Part shown: piece by piece, positions 46,301 through 61,100 of the stretch
Layout of the letters: each line of letters starts with the position of its first letter
Numbering within the stretch: the stretch's first letter is position 1
Source of the DNA: Megascapheus bottae
Taxonomy: Eukaryota; Chordata; Mammalia; Rodentia; Geomyidae
DNA: 64,000 nt
Direction: 5' to 3'
NCBI GenBank assembly: GCA_024803745.1
Contig: JANJXV010000267.1
Location: forward strand, 311,001-375,000
Made by a program: the position numbers and the translations under genes
Notes under the pieces: generated by a model
The model's database searches: none
Seen by the model: the letters and a program-made list of their open reading frames with translations, nothing else
What the model was told of the DNA's origin: nothing

Positions 46301-47152
46301 CCAAGAATCACAACAAATCAGAGAAAGGCTGGATAAGTGGGACTGCATTAAACTACAGAGCTTTTGTATGGCAACGGATATAGCTAGTAAACTAATCAGG
46401 AAGCCTACAGAGTGGGAGAAGATCTTCACCACCCAAACAACGGAACAAGGCCTCATATCTAAAATATATCAACAACTCAAAAAATTGAATCACTCCAAAA
46501 CTAACCTCCAAAGTAACACCCATCCCATTACAAAATGGGCCAAAGACTTAAAGAGAGTCTTCTCTGAAGAAGAAACAAAAATGGCCTATAGACACATGAA
46601 GAAATGCTCAACATCTCTGGTCATAAAAGAAATGCAAATCAAAACAAGTCTAAGATTCCACCTAACTCCAGTTAGAATGGCCAGGATCAGGAAAACGAAT
46701 GACAACAGATGCTGGAGGGGATGTGGTCAGGAGGGATCACTACTACACTGTTGGTGGGAGTGCAAACTCGTTCAACCACTATGGAAAGCAGTGCGGCAGT
46801 GCCTCAAAACGCTAAACATACAACTCCCCTATGACCCAGCAATTCCAGTACTTGGCATTTACCCAACAATCCAGAAACAAGGGCCTACTAAACCCACTAG
46901 CACAACAATGTTCATTGCAGCACTATTCACCATAGCAAAGATATGGAACCAACCCAGATGTCCCTCAGTTGATGAGTGGATCAACAAGATGTGGTATTTG
47001 TACACAATGGAATTCTATGCTGCTGTCAGAAAAATGACATCGCCCCATTTGTTAGGAAATGGAAAGACTTAGAACAAATCATATTAAGTGAAGTAAGCCA
47101 GACTCAAAGGAACTTAGGCTCAGTGGTTTCCCTCATTCGTCATAATCAGTAG
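43313..47152 (+). pseudogene. L1 ORF2, disrupted, U4, with fused endonuclease frame
   Basis: A one-base deletion in 'atcaaaatcaagagcc' (near 43,407; other units have an AAAAAG run) joins the N-terminal frame to the downstream endonuclease frame. This gives one open frame of 299 residues (43,313-44,212). The join skips the QETHL segment, whose Glu is catalytic, and the Asp-to-Glu change remains. Three private one-base deletions break the rest: near 45,592, near 45,687 and near 47,031. FADD is at 45,407-45,418. Confidence 0.9.
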
Positions 47153-47570
47153 AAACCTTGGGCTCTACTAGCAGAGATTGTCAGTAGAGGAAAAGGCCAT
47201 ATATAAGGCCATATAATGTGAAGCTAATTGAAAGGACCTCCAGGATATTGACACAAAAGCCATATAATGAATGATTGTTGTCCTTAATGTACTATGTTGT
47301 GTCTCATCTCGCTTGCTGTCCCTTGGTTATCCCATATTGGTATAGTATCTCACTTTGTTATCTGATATATTGAATTTATTTGTATTTGGATATTTGAAAT
47401 TTGATAGGGAAGGGGGGAAAACCAAGACGGGTGGGGGGTGTGGGGTTGGAGGGAAATGGGTACCAAGACATGTGAAAGGGTATCAATGTATGTGAATTAA
47501 TGCACCTTCTATCTGGCAAATATCATCTAACCCTTTTAATAATTACAATAAAAAATGAAAAAAAAAGAAA

Positions 47571-48916
47571 GTTGTAGTGTGTGGGGAGGATGATGGGGTC
47601 AAATACATTTCTTCTTAGAAATTTACCTCATCTGGTTGCCCTGGATTTTCCTGGCCTTCTTCTTAGAGAAAGTTCTGTTATACTGGATTTGTGGCTTGGC
47701 AATGATCTAGCATGTACATCTTCGAGTAAGACATCCACAACTTCCATGCCTGAGACTCGAGTTTCCTGACCTTTGGCAACAGCACAGCAACATCTTTCTT
47801 CCTCCTGAGCCACAGGCCAAGTGAGCTGGCTTGAGCTGGTTGTTAGTTACAGTGGCTTGGTTACCAGGGTTCCATATTCTGTTCCATTGTGAGGGAGGCA
47901 GGGTCACCTTTCAGGGCCCAATGACCAAAGATCCTTGCTCGCAAAACACCTCACCAAAGACATACTGGAGGCTGAATCTCTCCTCCAGTCTCACAATATA
48001 CATGTGGATGTAGTATACAGCACACCTTCTTTGTCCAATCCCAATGTCTTCCACTAGTCCCAACTACCAGTCTGGTCTCAGGCTCAAGGAGCCTTTCTTA
48101 GGTAAGATCCAAACTTAAGGGTCAATATTGCCCTCATCCTTTACAAAACATTTGCTTCACAGTGCCTTCTCTGCCTGCATTTTGCCCCTTGTCGAATTTT
48201 TTTTTGTTTTTGCTAGTCTTGGGACTTGACCTCACAGTGTGAACATTGTTCTTGGGCTTTCCTTAGGCTTTAGCTGTCCCACCGAGCCACAGCACCACTT
48301 GCAGCGTTTTCTATTTATGTGGTAATGAGGAATCAAACCTGAGGCTTACTGCTTGGTAGCCAAGGACTCTCCCACTAGGTCAAACACACAGGGCATCATG
48401 CACATATTTTTGACGTCAATCTACTAGGATATTATTAGGTTTCTGTATCCTAATCAATTTTTTCCTGATGATTAGCTTTGCTGTCATGTGTAAAAAATGC
48501 AAGAGGGAAAAACACAGAAGAATTAGTGAAATTAAAAAAAAGCATTAGGAGAAAGGATATTTGGATATGATGATGATGATGATGATGACTTTATAATTAC
48601 TCTGTCAGGGTTGAGAGTTTGGCATAGTGGTAGAGTGCTTGCCTAGCATCCATGAAGATCTGGGTTTGATTGCTCAGTACCACATAGATAGAAAATCTAG
48701 ATGTGGCACTGTGGCTCAAGTGGCAGAGGGCTAGACTTGAGAAAACCCGAGGACAGTGCTCAGGCCCTGATTTCAAGCCCCAAGACTGGCAGAAAGATAA
48801 AAGAAAATAAAAATGTTTTTTACGAGCTAATTCACTCACAGCATTTGCTTCTGAAATCTTTGCTTCTGCATCTTGTGAAATACCCCTTTCCCTCAACGAA
48901 GACAAGGAAAACAGAT
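47571..48916 (+). repeat. U5 spacer
   Basis: Shorter than the others because about 27 bp ('acacagttaagtgttcattc' and adjoining bases) are missing at about 48,547, directly beside a seven-triplet GAT tract. The MAQEEER frame is open at 47,628-47,813 on the minus strand. Confidence 0.9.
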
Positions 48917-49476
48917 CCATCCCATGGTCCACTGTGAGGCCACTGGTTGGGCTAAGAGCTAGTCGTGCAGCAACACATAAGTTTTATTCTAATACTTTCC
49001 AAACTTTGTACTCAAATATGCTACCTACTTACCAACTTATGTCAGTTATCCTTATGCTATAACTTTTCTTCATTACTACAATATTCTTACACTCCTACGT
49101 TAATCCTCTTGCACCTCCCCTGACCTCTCTCATTCTTTTTTTCTATCTCTGGACCTCTGCTCGTCTTTCAACCCTTATACTGCACGGATCTACACTTGAT
49201 GGCTGTTGAGCAATATTGTATATGTAGGTGGTTAATTATTCTCTAGGCTCAGAGGGACTTAAAGACAATAGAGATTGGATTGAGAGGCTTATTGTTTTGG
49301 GTATAAATCGCTTATCAGTGGTTGCATTAGGCTGGTCTGTAATTGCACAAAAAGAAAGAGTGATAATACCAATCAAAACTTGTGAACATCTAGTGTCTGC
49401 CAGCTACAGAGGTCTAGGTTGGTTATATCTGAAAAACTATAATCGTATTTAGTAGTAATCTTGCTCCCATTTTCAA

Positions 49477-50660
49477 ATGGGCAGAACAAGAAACTCAAGA
49501 AAAATGTCAAATCAAGAAACAACATCCCCCACCCAATGTAAACAGACAATGGAACAGTCACTGGCAAACCTAGAGGAGAGTCTTCCAATTGCTACACAAA
49601 TGCAATTGATAAACATCATTAATGAAAAATGTGAAAATATAAAGAAAGAGATAATGGAGGAAGCCATAGCTGAACAAGAGGAAAGCAAAAACAAGGTGAT
49701 AAGTGAAAAAGAAGAAGCCATAAAGGAGGCCATAATAAAGGTTTTTCAAAGAAAGATGGATGAATTCAAAGAATCCACAAATAAAAACGTGACCAAACTC
49801 CAGCAAATGTCCAAAGAAAATAAAGCTACTGAGCTAACCACTCAAAAGGAAATCAAGGAGATAAAGAAATCCATACATGATCTAAAACAAGGGATGCAAG
49901 GCATCAAAAGTGAGCAATTAGAAGCAAGGGAGATGAAAAATAAAGTAGATAGCTTTGATAGCAGGTTAGACATTGCAGAGGAGAGAATTTCCGTGGCTGA
50001 AGATAATTTAGGTATTATAAAGAACAGAAAATGAGTCAATCCAAATCTAGGAAATATGAGAGAGCGCTTCAGGAGGTCCAAGATACAATTAGGAAGCCTA
50101 ATTTAAGGCTAGTTGGTACTGAGGAGGGCGTGGAGAAAGAGGTCAATGGTATTGGAAATATACTTCAGGGAATCATCTCAGAGAATTTCCCAAATATCCA
50201 GAAGGGCAGGCCCATCCAGATACGAGAAGCTTTTAGAACCCCAAACAGACCTGAACAGAAAAGAACATCCCACCGCCACATTGTGATCCGAACTGGATCA
50301 ACAGAAACGAAAGGAAAGATCCTAAAGGCAGCCAGGGAAAAGGGATCAGTAACCTACAAAGGCAAACCAATCAGAATAACCCCAGATTTCTCAGCAGAGA
50401 CCATGCAAGCACGAAGTGACTGGAAGCATATATGTCATGCCCTTATATCAAATAACTACCAACCAAGAATACTGTAGCCAGCTAAGCTCTCATTCATAAC
50501 TGAGGGAAAAATGAAAACATTCCATTCCAGGGAAAAGCTGCAACAATATGTCGAAACAAAACCAACACTACAGAGAATTCTCAAAGATGCTCTATACATA
50601 GAAAACCAAAATAAATGCAATATAGGGAAAGAAATGGCACCTAAACAGCATACCATCTAA
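49477..50660 (+). pseudogene. L1 ORF1, disrupted, U5
   Basis: The shared frameshift is at about 50,031 and TAG at 50,475-50,477. Private substitutions include EEAIAEQEE and NRPEQKR. Confidence 0.9.
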
Positions 50661-50708
50661 GGACCACAAGAACTGTCAAGACACAGGCCCTACTAAAAGC
50701 TTTTAAAA

Positions 50709-53700
50709 ATGGTAGGAAATAATAAATATCTCTCAATCCTAACTCTCAATATCAATGGACTTAACTCTCCAATTAAACGGCATAGGTTGTCTAGTTGGAT
50801 CAAAAAGCAAGAGCCATCGTTCTGATGACTTCAAGAGACACATCTTACCCAAAAACAATCATCTTTTGAAAGTGAGAGGTTGGAATAAACTCTATCAAGC
50901 TAACTGCCCCCATAAACAGGCTAGAGTTGCCATCCTCATATCAGATACAATAGACTTCAAACTAAAATTAGTAAGAAAAGGCAAAAATGGTTACTACATA
51001 CTACTAAAGGGATCTTTCCTCCCGGAAGATATAACAATCCTAAATATTTACACACCCAATCCCGGAGCTCCGAACTTCATCAAGCAAACTTTACTTACAC
51101 TGAAACCATACATAGATCGAAACACAGTGATTGTTGGTGAGTTTAACACACCACTCTCACCTATGGACAGATCAACAAGGCAAAAACTCAACAGAGAAAC
51201 CTTAGAACTGAACAACTATATAGACCAACTAGATCTAACAGACATCTGCAGAATATTCCACCCAGTATCACCACAATATACGTTTTTCTCAGCAGCACAT
51301 GGAACATTTTCCAAAATAGACCACATCTTAGGCCATAAAGCAAACCTGGACTGATTCAGAAACACTGAAATTATTCCATGCACACTCTCAGACCATAAAG
51401 GCATCAAATTGGAGCTGAACACACATCTCCACCGAAGAAAACCCTGTAACTCATGGAGACTGAACCACACATTGTTGAATCAAAAACAATGGGTAATCGA
51501 AGAGATCAGAACAGATATCCAACTGTTTATGAAATTTAACAATAAGGAGCACACAAATATCAACTCCTTAGGGACACAACAAAGGCAGTACTCAGAGGAA
51601 AATTTATAGCGTGGAGTGCCTACAACAGCAAGTTGGAAAAATGGCAAACCAACTAGTTAATGTCTCACCTTAACCTCCTGGAAAAAGAGCAACAAACCAA
51701 CCCTAAACCCATTAGGAGAAAGCAAATTATTAAAATCAAAGCAGAATTAAATGATTTGGAATAAAAAAAATCTATAGAAAGAATCAACAAAACAAGGAGT
51801 TGGTTCTTGAAAGAATTAACAAAATTGACAAGCCCTTAGCAAATCTTACCAAAAAAGAAGAGAGCATACCGAAATAAACAAAATCGCAGATGAAAATGGT
51901 AATATCACGACAGAAATTACCAAGATCCAGAATATCATGAGGGAATACTTCTCAAACCTTTACGCCAACAAATTTGAGAATCTAGAAGAAATGGATGAAT
52001 TCCTAGACAATATTAACATACACACACTGAACCAAGAAGAGCTAACCCAACTCAACAGGCCTATTTCAAGCTCTGAAATAGAAATGGAAATTAGACAACT
52101 TCCACTTAAAAAGAGCCCAGGGCCAGATGGATTCACAGCTGAATTCTATAAGGTCTTCAAAGCAGAGCTCACACCAATACTCCTCAAGCTCTTCAACGAA
52201 ATTGAAAATGAAGGTTCTTTACTAAACTGATTCTGTGAAGTCAGTATATCCCTCATCCCCAAACCAGACAGAGATTCATCAAAGAAAGAGATCTATAGAC
52301 CCATTTCTTTGATGAACGTCGATGCAAAACTTCTCAACAAAATACTGGCCAACCGTCTACAACAACTCATCAAAAAAAATATACACTATGATCAAACTGG
52401 ATTCATCACAGGGAGGCAAAGCTGGTTCAACATACACAAATCAATTAATATAATTCAACACATCAACAGGAGCAGGGATAAAATCACATGATTGTCTCAA
52501 TAGATGCGGAAAAGGCATTTGACAAGATCCAAAACCCCTTTATGTTAAAAGATGTGGAGAAACTAGGAATCCATGGAACATTTCTCAATGTAATAAAGGC
52601 TGTGTATGAGAAACCCACTGGAGTATTATACTTAATGGTGAAAATCTAAAGCCATTCCCTCTAATATCAGGAACGAGACAAGGATGCCCACTCTCTCCAC
52701 TCCTTTTTAACATAGTACTAGAATTCCTAGGCAGTGCAATATGGCAAGAAGCAAGCATAAAGGGGATCCAAGTAGGGAAAGAGGAAATAAAACTATCCCT
52801 CTTTGCAGATGACATGATTCTGTATTTAAAGAATCCTATAGACTCTACTCCCAAGCTCCTTGAGCTGATTCAAAGCTTTGGAAGGGTAGCAGGCCATAAA
52901 ATCAACCCTCACAAATCAACTGCCTTACTTTACGCCAACACTGAGAGGAACGAGGCAATAATCAGGAAAGAAAATCCTTTCACAATAGCCTCAAAGAAAA
53001 TAAAGTACCTAGCAATTAGCTTAACTAAGAATGTAAAGGACCGTTTAGATGAAAACTTTAAAACCCTAAGAAAGGAAATTAAAGCAGAACTAAGGAAATG
53101 GAAAAACCTCCCATGCTCCTGGATTGGAAGAATCAACATTGTGAAAATGACAATCTTGCCAAGGGCTATCTACAAATTCAATGTAATACCCATCAACATC
53201 CCAATGTCATTCTTCAAAGACATAGAAGAGGCAATTCAAAATTTCATATGGAATAATAAAAGACCCCGTATAGCAAAAACACTTCTTAGCAGAAAGAACA
53301 GCGCAGGAGGAATTTCAATTCCAAACTTAAGGCTCTATTACAGAGCTATAATTCTCAAAACAGCTTGGTACTGGCACAAGAACAGGCCTGAAGTCCAATG
53401 GAGTAGAACTGCGGACCCAGATATTAAACCACAGACCTATGGCCACCTAATCTTTGACCAGGGAGCCAAAAAAATAGAATGGAAGAAAGATAGCCTCTTC
53501 AACAAGTTGTGCTTGCAGAACTGGTTAAACACCTGCAGAAAACTAAAGTTGGTTCCTTCTTTGTCACCTTGCACTAGAATTAACTCCAAATGGATCAAAG
53601 ACGTGGAGGTAAAAGCTGACACACTGAAAAGTTTACAGGATGGAATAGGAGATACACTAGGCCTCCTTGGTACAGGTCGAAACTTTCTTAATAAGGACCA

Positions 53701-54550
53701 AGAATCACAACAAATCAGAGAAAGGCTGGATAAGTGGGACTGCACTAAACTGCAGAGCTTTTGTATGGCAACGGATATAGCTAGTAAACTAATCAGGAAG
53801 CCTACAGAGTGGGAGAAGATCTTCACCACCCAAACAACGGAACAAGGCCTCATATCTAAAATATATCAACAACTCAAAAAATTGAATCACTCCAAAACTA
53901 ACCTCCAAAGTAACACCCATCCCATTACAAAATGGGCCAAAGACTTAAAGAGAGTCTTCTCTGAAGAAGAAACAAAAATGGCCTATAGACACATGAAGAA
54001 ATGCTCAACATCTCTGGTCATAAAAGAAATGCAAATCAAAACAAGTCTAAGATTCCACCTAACTCCAGTTAGAATGGCCAGGATCAGGAAAACGAATGAC
54101 AACAGATGCTGGAGGGGATGTGGTCAGGAGGGATCACTACTACACTGTTGGTGGGAGTGCAAACTCGTTCAACCACTATGGAAAGCAGTGCGGCAGTGCC
54201 TCAAAACGCTAAACATACAACTCCCCTATGACCCAGCAATTCCAGTACTTGGCATTTACCCAACAATCCAGAAACAAGGGCATACTAAACCCACTAGCAT
54301 AACAATGTTCATTGCAGCACTATTCACCATAGCAAAGATATGGAACCAACCCAGATGTCCCTCAGTTGATGAGTGGATCAACAAGTTGTGGTATTTGTAC
54401 ACAATGGAATTCTATGCTGCTGTCAGAAAGAATGATATCGCCCAATTTGTTAGGAAATGGAAAGACTTAGAACAAATCATATTAAGTGAAGTAAGCCAGA
54501 CTCAAAGGAACTTAGGCTCAGTGGTTTCCCTCATTCGTCATAATCAGTAG
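50709..54550 (+). pseudogene. L1 ORF2, disrupted, U5
   Basis: In addition to the shared lesions it has a private TGA at 51,352-51,354 inside the endonuclease (AGA to TGA), one A missing near 51,853, and a net one-base loss near 52,618 that breaks the reverse transcriptase before RQGCPL. From 52,814 a 578-residue frame runs to the natural C-terminus. It starts just after FADD (52,802-52,813), so it lacks the catalytic core. Confidence 0.9.
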
Positions 54551-54968
54551 AAACCTTGGGCTCTACTAGCAGAGATTGCCAATAGAACAAAAGGCCATAT
54601 ATAAGGCCATATAATGTGAAGCTAATTGAAAGGACCTCCAGGATATTGACACAAAAGCCATATAATGAATGATTGTTGTCCTTAATGTACTATGTTGTCT
54701 CTCATCTCGCTTGCTGTCCCTTGGTTATCCCATATTGGTATAGTATCTCACTTTGTTATCTGATATATTGAATTTATTTGTATTTGGATATTTGAAATTT
54801 GATAGGGAAGGGGGGAAAACCAAGACAGGTGGGGGGTGTGGGGTTGGAGGGAAATGGGTACCAAGACATGTGAAAGGGTATCAATGTATGTGAATTAATG
54901 CACCTTCTATCTGGCAAATATCATCTAACCCTTTTACTAATTACAATAAAAAAATGAAAAAAAAGAAA

Positions 54969-55993
54969 GTTGTAGTGTGTGGGGAGGATGATGGGGTCAA
55001 ATACATGTCTTCTTAGAAATTTACCTCATCTGGTTGCCCTGGATTTTCCTGGCCTTCTTCTTAGAGAAAGTTCTGTTATACTGGATTTGTGGCTTGGCAA
55101 TGATCTAGCATGTACATCTTCGAGTAAGACATCCACAACTTCCATGCCTGAGACTCGAGTTTCCTGACCTTTGGCAACAGCACAGCAACATCGTTCTTCC
55201 TCCTGAGCCACAGGCCAAGTGAGCTGGTTGAGCTGGTTGTTAGTTACAGTGGCTTGGTTACCAGGGTTCCATAATCTGTTCCATTGTGAGGGAGGCAGGG
55301 TCACCTTTCAGGGCCCAATGACCAAAGATCCTTGCTCACAAAAGACCTCACCAAAGACATACTGGAGGCTGAATCTCTCCTCCAGTCTCACAATATACAT
55401 GTGGATGTAGTATACAGCACACCTTATTTGTCCAATCCCAATGTCTTCCACTAGGCCCAACTACCAGTCTGGTCTCAGGCTCAAGGAGCCTTTCTTAGGT
55501 AAGATCCAAACTTAAGGGTCAATATTGCCCTCATCCTTTACAAAACATTTGCTTCACAGTGCCTTCTCTGCCTGCATTTTGCACCTTGTCGAATTTTTTT
55601 TTTGTTTTTGCTAGTCTTGGGACTTGACCTCAGAGTGTGAACATTGTTCTTGGGCTTTCTTTAGGCTTTAGCTGTCCCACCGAGCCACAGCCCCACTTGC
55701 AGCGTTTTCTATTTATGTGGTAATGAGGAATCAAACCTGAGGCTTACTGCTTGGTAGCCAAGGACTCTCCCACTAGGTCAAACACACAGGGCATCTTGCA
55801 CATATTTTTGACGTCAATCTACTAGGATATTATTAGGTTTCTGTATCCTAATCAATTTTTTCCTGATGATTAGCTTTGCTGTCATGTGTAAAAAATGCAA
55901 GAGGGAAAAACACAGAAGAATTAGTGAAATTAAAAAAAAAAGGATTAGACACAGTTAAGTGTTCATTCTTTGTAGGAGAAAGGATATTTGGAT

Positions 55994-56033
<40 letters not shown>

Positions 56034-56361
56034 CTTTATAATTACTCTGTCAGGGTTGAGAGTTTGGCATAGTGGTAGAGTGCTTGCCTAGCATCCATGA
56101 AGATCTGGGTTTTATTGCTCAGTACCACATAGATAGAAAATCTAGATGTGGCACTGTGGCTCAAGTGGCAGAGGGCTAGACTTGAGAAAACCCGAGGACA
56201 GTGCTCAGGCCCTGAATTCAAGCCCCAAGACTGGCAGAAAGATAAAAGAAAATAAAAATGCTTTTTACGAGCTAATTCACTCACAGCATTTGCTTCTGTA
56301 ATCTTCGCTTCTGCATCTTGTGAAATACCCCTTTCCCTCAACGTAGACAAGAAAAACAGAT
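54969..56361 (+). repeat. U6 spacer
   Basis: GAT tract of about 13 triplets (55,994-56,033). A two-base loss near 55,226 ('gctggttgagctgg') extends the MAQEEER-type frame upstream (minus strand 55,026-55,304), so here it reads PVAQEEERCCCAVA without the methionine. Confidence 0.9.
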
Positions 56362-56921
56362 CCATCCCATGGTCCACTGTGAGGCCACTGGTTGGGCTAA
56401 GAGCTACTCGTGCAGCAACACATAAGTTTTATTCTAATACTTTCCAAACTTTGTACTCAAATATGCTACCTACTTACCAACTTATGTCAGTTATCCTTAT
56501 GCTATAACTTTTCTTCATTACTACAATATTCTTACACTCCTACGTTAATCCTCTTGCACCTCCCCTGACCTCTCTCATTCTTTTTTTCTATCTCTGGACC
56601 TCTGCTGGTCTTTCAACCCTTATACTGCACGGATCTACACTTGATGTCTGTTGAGCAATATTGTATATGTAGGTGGTTAATTATTCTCTAGGCTCAGAGG
56701 GACTTAAAGACAATAGAGATTGGATTGAGAGGCTTATTGTTTTGGGTATAAATCGCTTATCAGTGGTTGTATTAGGCTGGTCTGTAAGTGCACAAAAAGA
56801 AAGAGTGATAATACCAATCAAAACTTGTGAACATCTAGTGTCTGCCAGCTACAGAGGTCTAGGTTGGTTATATCTGAAAAACTATAATCGTATTTAGTAG
56901 TAATCTTGCTCCCATTTTCAA

Positions 56922-58105
56922 ATGGGCAGAACAAGAAACTCAAGAAAAATGTCAAATCAAGAAACAACATCCCCCACCCAATGTAAACAGACAATGGAAC
57001 AGTCACTGGCAAACCTAGAGGAGAGTCTTCCAATTGCTACACAAATGCAATTGATAAACATCATTAATGAAAAATGTGAAAATATAAAGAAAGAGATAAT
57101 GGAGGAAGCCATACCTGAACAAGAGGAAAGCAAAAACAAGGTGATAAGTGAAAAAGAAAAAGCCATAAAGGAGGCCATAATAAAGGTTTTTCAAAGAAAG
57201 ATGGATGAATTCAAAGAATCCACAAATAAAAACGTGACCAAACTCCAGCAAATGTCCAAAGAAAATAAAGCTACTGAGCTAACCACTCAAAAGGAAATCA
57301 AGGAGATAAAGAAATCCATACATGATCTAAAACAAGGGATGCAAGGCATCAAAAGTGAGCAATTAGAAGCAAGGGAGATGAAAAATAAAGTAGATAGCTT
57401 TGATAGCAGGTTAGACATTGCAGAGGAGAGAATTTCCGTGGCTGAAGATAATTTAGGTATTATAAAGAACAGAAAATGAGTCAATCCAAATCTAGGAAAT
57501 ATGAGAGAGCGCTTCAGGAGGCCCAAGATACAATTAGGAAGCCTAATTTAAGGCTAGTTGGTATTGAGGAGGGCGTGGAGAAAGAGGTCAATGGTATTGG
57601 AAATATACTTCAGGGAATCATCTCAGAGAATTTCCCAAATATCCAGAAGGGCAGGCCCATCCAGATACGAGAAGCTTTTAGAATCCCAAACAGACCTGAC
57701 CAGAAAAGAACATCCCACCGCCACATTGTGATCCGAACTGGATCAATAGAAACGAAAGGAAAGATCCTAAAGGCAGCCAGGGAAAAGGGATCAGTAACCT
57801 ACAAAGGCAAACCAATCAGAATAACCCCAGATTTCTCAGCAGAGACCATGCAAGCACGAAGTGACTGGAAGCATATATGTCATGCCCTTATATCAAATAA
57901 CTACCAACCAAGAATACTGTAGCCAGCTAAGCTCTCATTCATAACTGAGGGAAAAATAAAAACATTCCATTCCAGGGAAAAGCTGCAACAATATGTCGAA
58001 ACAAAACCAACACTACAGAGAATTCTCAAAGATGCTCTATACATAGAAAACCAAAATAAATGCAATATAGGGAAAGAAATGGCACCTAAACAGCATACCA
58101 TCTAA
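56922..58105 (+). pseudogene. L1 ORF1, disrupted, U6
   Basis: The shared frameshift is at about 57,476 and TAG at 57,920-57,922. Private substitutions include LQEAQDT, LVGIEEG and FRIPNRP. Confidence 0.9.
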
Positions 58106-58153
58106 GGACCACAAGAACTGTCAAGACACAGGCCCTACTAAAAGCTTTTAAAA

Positions 58154-61100
58154 ATGGTAGGAACTAATAAATATCTCTCAATCCTAACTCTCAATATCAA
58201 TGGACTTAACTCTCCAATTAAACGGCATAGGTTGTCTAGTTGGATCAAAAAGCAAGAGCCATCGTTCTGCTGACTTCAAGAGACACATCTTACCCAAAAA
58301 CAATCATCTTTTGAAAGTGAGAGGTTGGAATAAACTCTATCAAGCTAACTGCCCCCATAAACAGGCTAGAGTTGCCATCCTCATATCAGATACAATAGAA
58401 TTCAAACGAAAATTAGTAAGAAAAGACAAAGAAGGTTACTACATACTACTAAAGGGATCTTTCCTCCCGGAAGATATAACAATCCTAAATATTTACACAC
58501 CCAATCCCGGAGCTCCAAACTTCATCAAGCAAACTTTACTTACACTGAAACCATACATAGATCGAAACACAGTGATTGTTGGTGAGTTTAACACACCATT
58601 CTCACCTATGGACAGATCAACAAGGCAAAAACTCAACAGAGAAACCTTAGAACTGAACAACTATATAGACCAACTAGATCTAACAGACATCTGCAGAATA
58701 TTCCACCCAGTAACACCACAATATACGTTTTTCTCAGCAGCACATGGAACATTTTCCAAAATAGACCACATCTTAGGCCATAAAGCAAACCTGGACAGAT
58801 TCAGAAACACTGAAATTATTCCATGCACACTCTCAGACCATAAAGGCATCAAATTGGAGCTGAACACACATCTCCACCAAAGAAAACCCTGTAACTCATG
58901 GAGACTGAACCACACATTGTTGAATCAAAAACAATGGGTAATCGAAGAGATCAGAACAGATATCCAACTGTTTATGAAATTTAACAATAAGTAGCACACA
59001 AATATCAACTCCTTAGGGACACAACAAAGGCAGTACTCAGAGGAAAATTTATAGCGCGGAGTGCCTACAACAGCAAGTTGGAAAAATGGCAAACCAACTA
59101 GTTAATGTCTCACCTTAACCTCCTGGAAAAAGAGCAACAAACCAACCCTAAACCCATTAGGAGAAAGCAAATTATTAAAATCAAAGCAGAATTAAATGAT
59201 TTGGAATAAAAAAAAACTATAGAAAGAATCAACAAAACAAGGAGTTGGATCTTGAAAGAATTAACAAAATTGACAATCCCTTAGCAAATCTTACCAAAAA
59301 AAGAAGAGAGCATATCGAAATAAACAAAATCGCAGATGAAAATGGTAATATCACGACAGAAATTACCAAGATCCAGAATATCATGAGGGAATACTTCTCA
59401 AAACTTTACGCCAACAAATTTGAGAATCTAGAAGAAATGGATGAATTCCTAGACAATATTAACATACACACACTGAACCAAGAAGAGCTAACCCAACTCA
59501 ACAGGCCTATTTCAAGCTCTGAAATAGAAATGGAAATTAGACAACTTCCACTTAAAAAGAGCCCAGGCCAGATGGATTCACAGCTGAATTCTATAAGGTC
59601 TTCAAAGCAGAGTTCACACCAATACTCCTCAAGCTCTTCAACGAAATTGAAAATGAAGGTTCTTTACTAAACTGATTCTGTGACGCCAGTATATCCCTCA
59701 TCCCCAAACCAGACAGAGATTCATCAAAGAAAGAGATCTATAGACCCATTTCTTTGATGAACGTCGATGCAAAACTTCTCAACAAAATACTGGCCAACCG
59801 TCTACAACAACTCATCAAAAAAAATATACACTATGATCAAACTGGATTCATCACAGGGAGGCAAAGCTGGTTCAACATACACAAATCAATTAATATAATT
59901 CAACACATCAACAGGAGCAGGGATAAAATCACATGATTGTCTCAATAGATGCGGAAAAGGCATTTGACAAGATCCAAAACCCCTTTATGTTAAAAGATGT
60001 GGAGAAACTAGGAATCCATGGAACATTTCTCAATGTAATAAAGGCTGTGTATGAGAAACCCACTGCTAGTATTATACTTAATGGTGAAAATCTAAAGCCA
60101 TTCCCTCTAAAATCAGGAACGAGACAAGGATGCCCACTCTCTCCACTCCTTTTTAACATAGTACTAGAATTCCTAGGCAGTGCAATATGGCAAGAAGCAA
60201 GCATAAAGGGGATCCAAGTAGGGAAAGAGGAAATAAAACTATCCCTCTTTGCCGATGACATGATTCTGTATTTAAAGAATCCTATAGACTCTACTCCCAA
60301 GCTCCTTGAGCTGATTCAAAGCTTTGGAAGGGTAGCAGGCCATAAAATCAACCCTCACAAATCAACTGCCTTACTTTACGCCAACACTGAGAGGAACGAG
60401 GCAATAATCAGGAAAGAAAATCCTTTCACAATAGCCTCAAAGAAAATAAAGTACCTAGCAATTAGCTTAACTAAGAATGTAAAGGACCGTTTAGATGAAA
60501 ACATTAAAATCCTAAAAAAGGAAATTAAAGCAGAACTAAGGAAATGGAAAAACCTCCCATGCTCCTGGATTGGAAGAATCAACATTGTGAAAATGACAAT
60601 CTTGCCAAGGGCTATCTACAAATTCAATGTAATACCCATCAACATCCCAATGTCATTCTTTAAAGACATAGAAGAGGCAATTCAAAATTTCATATGGAAT
60701 AATAAAAGACCCCGTATAGCAAAAACACTTCTTAGCAGAAAAAACAGCGCTGGAGGAATTTCAATTCCAAACTTAAGGCTCTATTACAGAGCTATAATTC
60801 TCAAAACAGCTTGGTACTGGCACAAGAACAGGCCTGAAGTCCAATGGAGTAGAACTGCGGACCCAGATATTAAACCACAGACCTATGGCCACCTAATCTT
60901 TGACCAGGTAGCCAAAAAAATAGAATGGAAGAAAGATAGCCTCTTCAACAAGTTGTGCTGGCAGAACTGGTTAAACCCCTGCAGAAAACTAAAGTTGGAT
61001 CCTTCTTTGTCACCTTGCACTAGAATTAACTCCAAATGGATCAAAGACATGGAGGTAGAAGCTGACACACTGAAAAGTTTACAGGAAGGAATAGGAGATA

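Larger units (their letters stand above)
41521..47570 (+). mobile_element. U4 LINE-1, inactive
   Basis: Complete layout with majority haplotype throughout and the AAG codon at the site where U1-U3 have TAG. The unit is 7,445 bp because of the longer GAT tract and a longer 3'UTR ('gggtaccaagacatg'). Confidence 0.9.
48917..54968 (+). mobile_element. U5 LINE-1, inactive
   Basis: Complete layout and majority haplotype. It keeps the C-terminal ORF2 frame open to the natural stop. Confidence 0.9.
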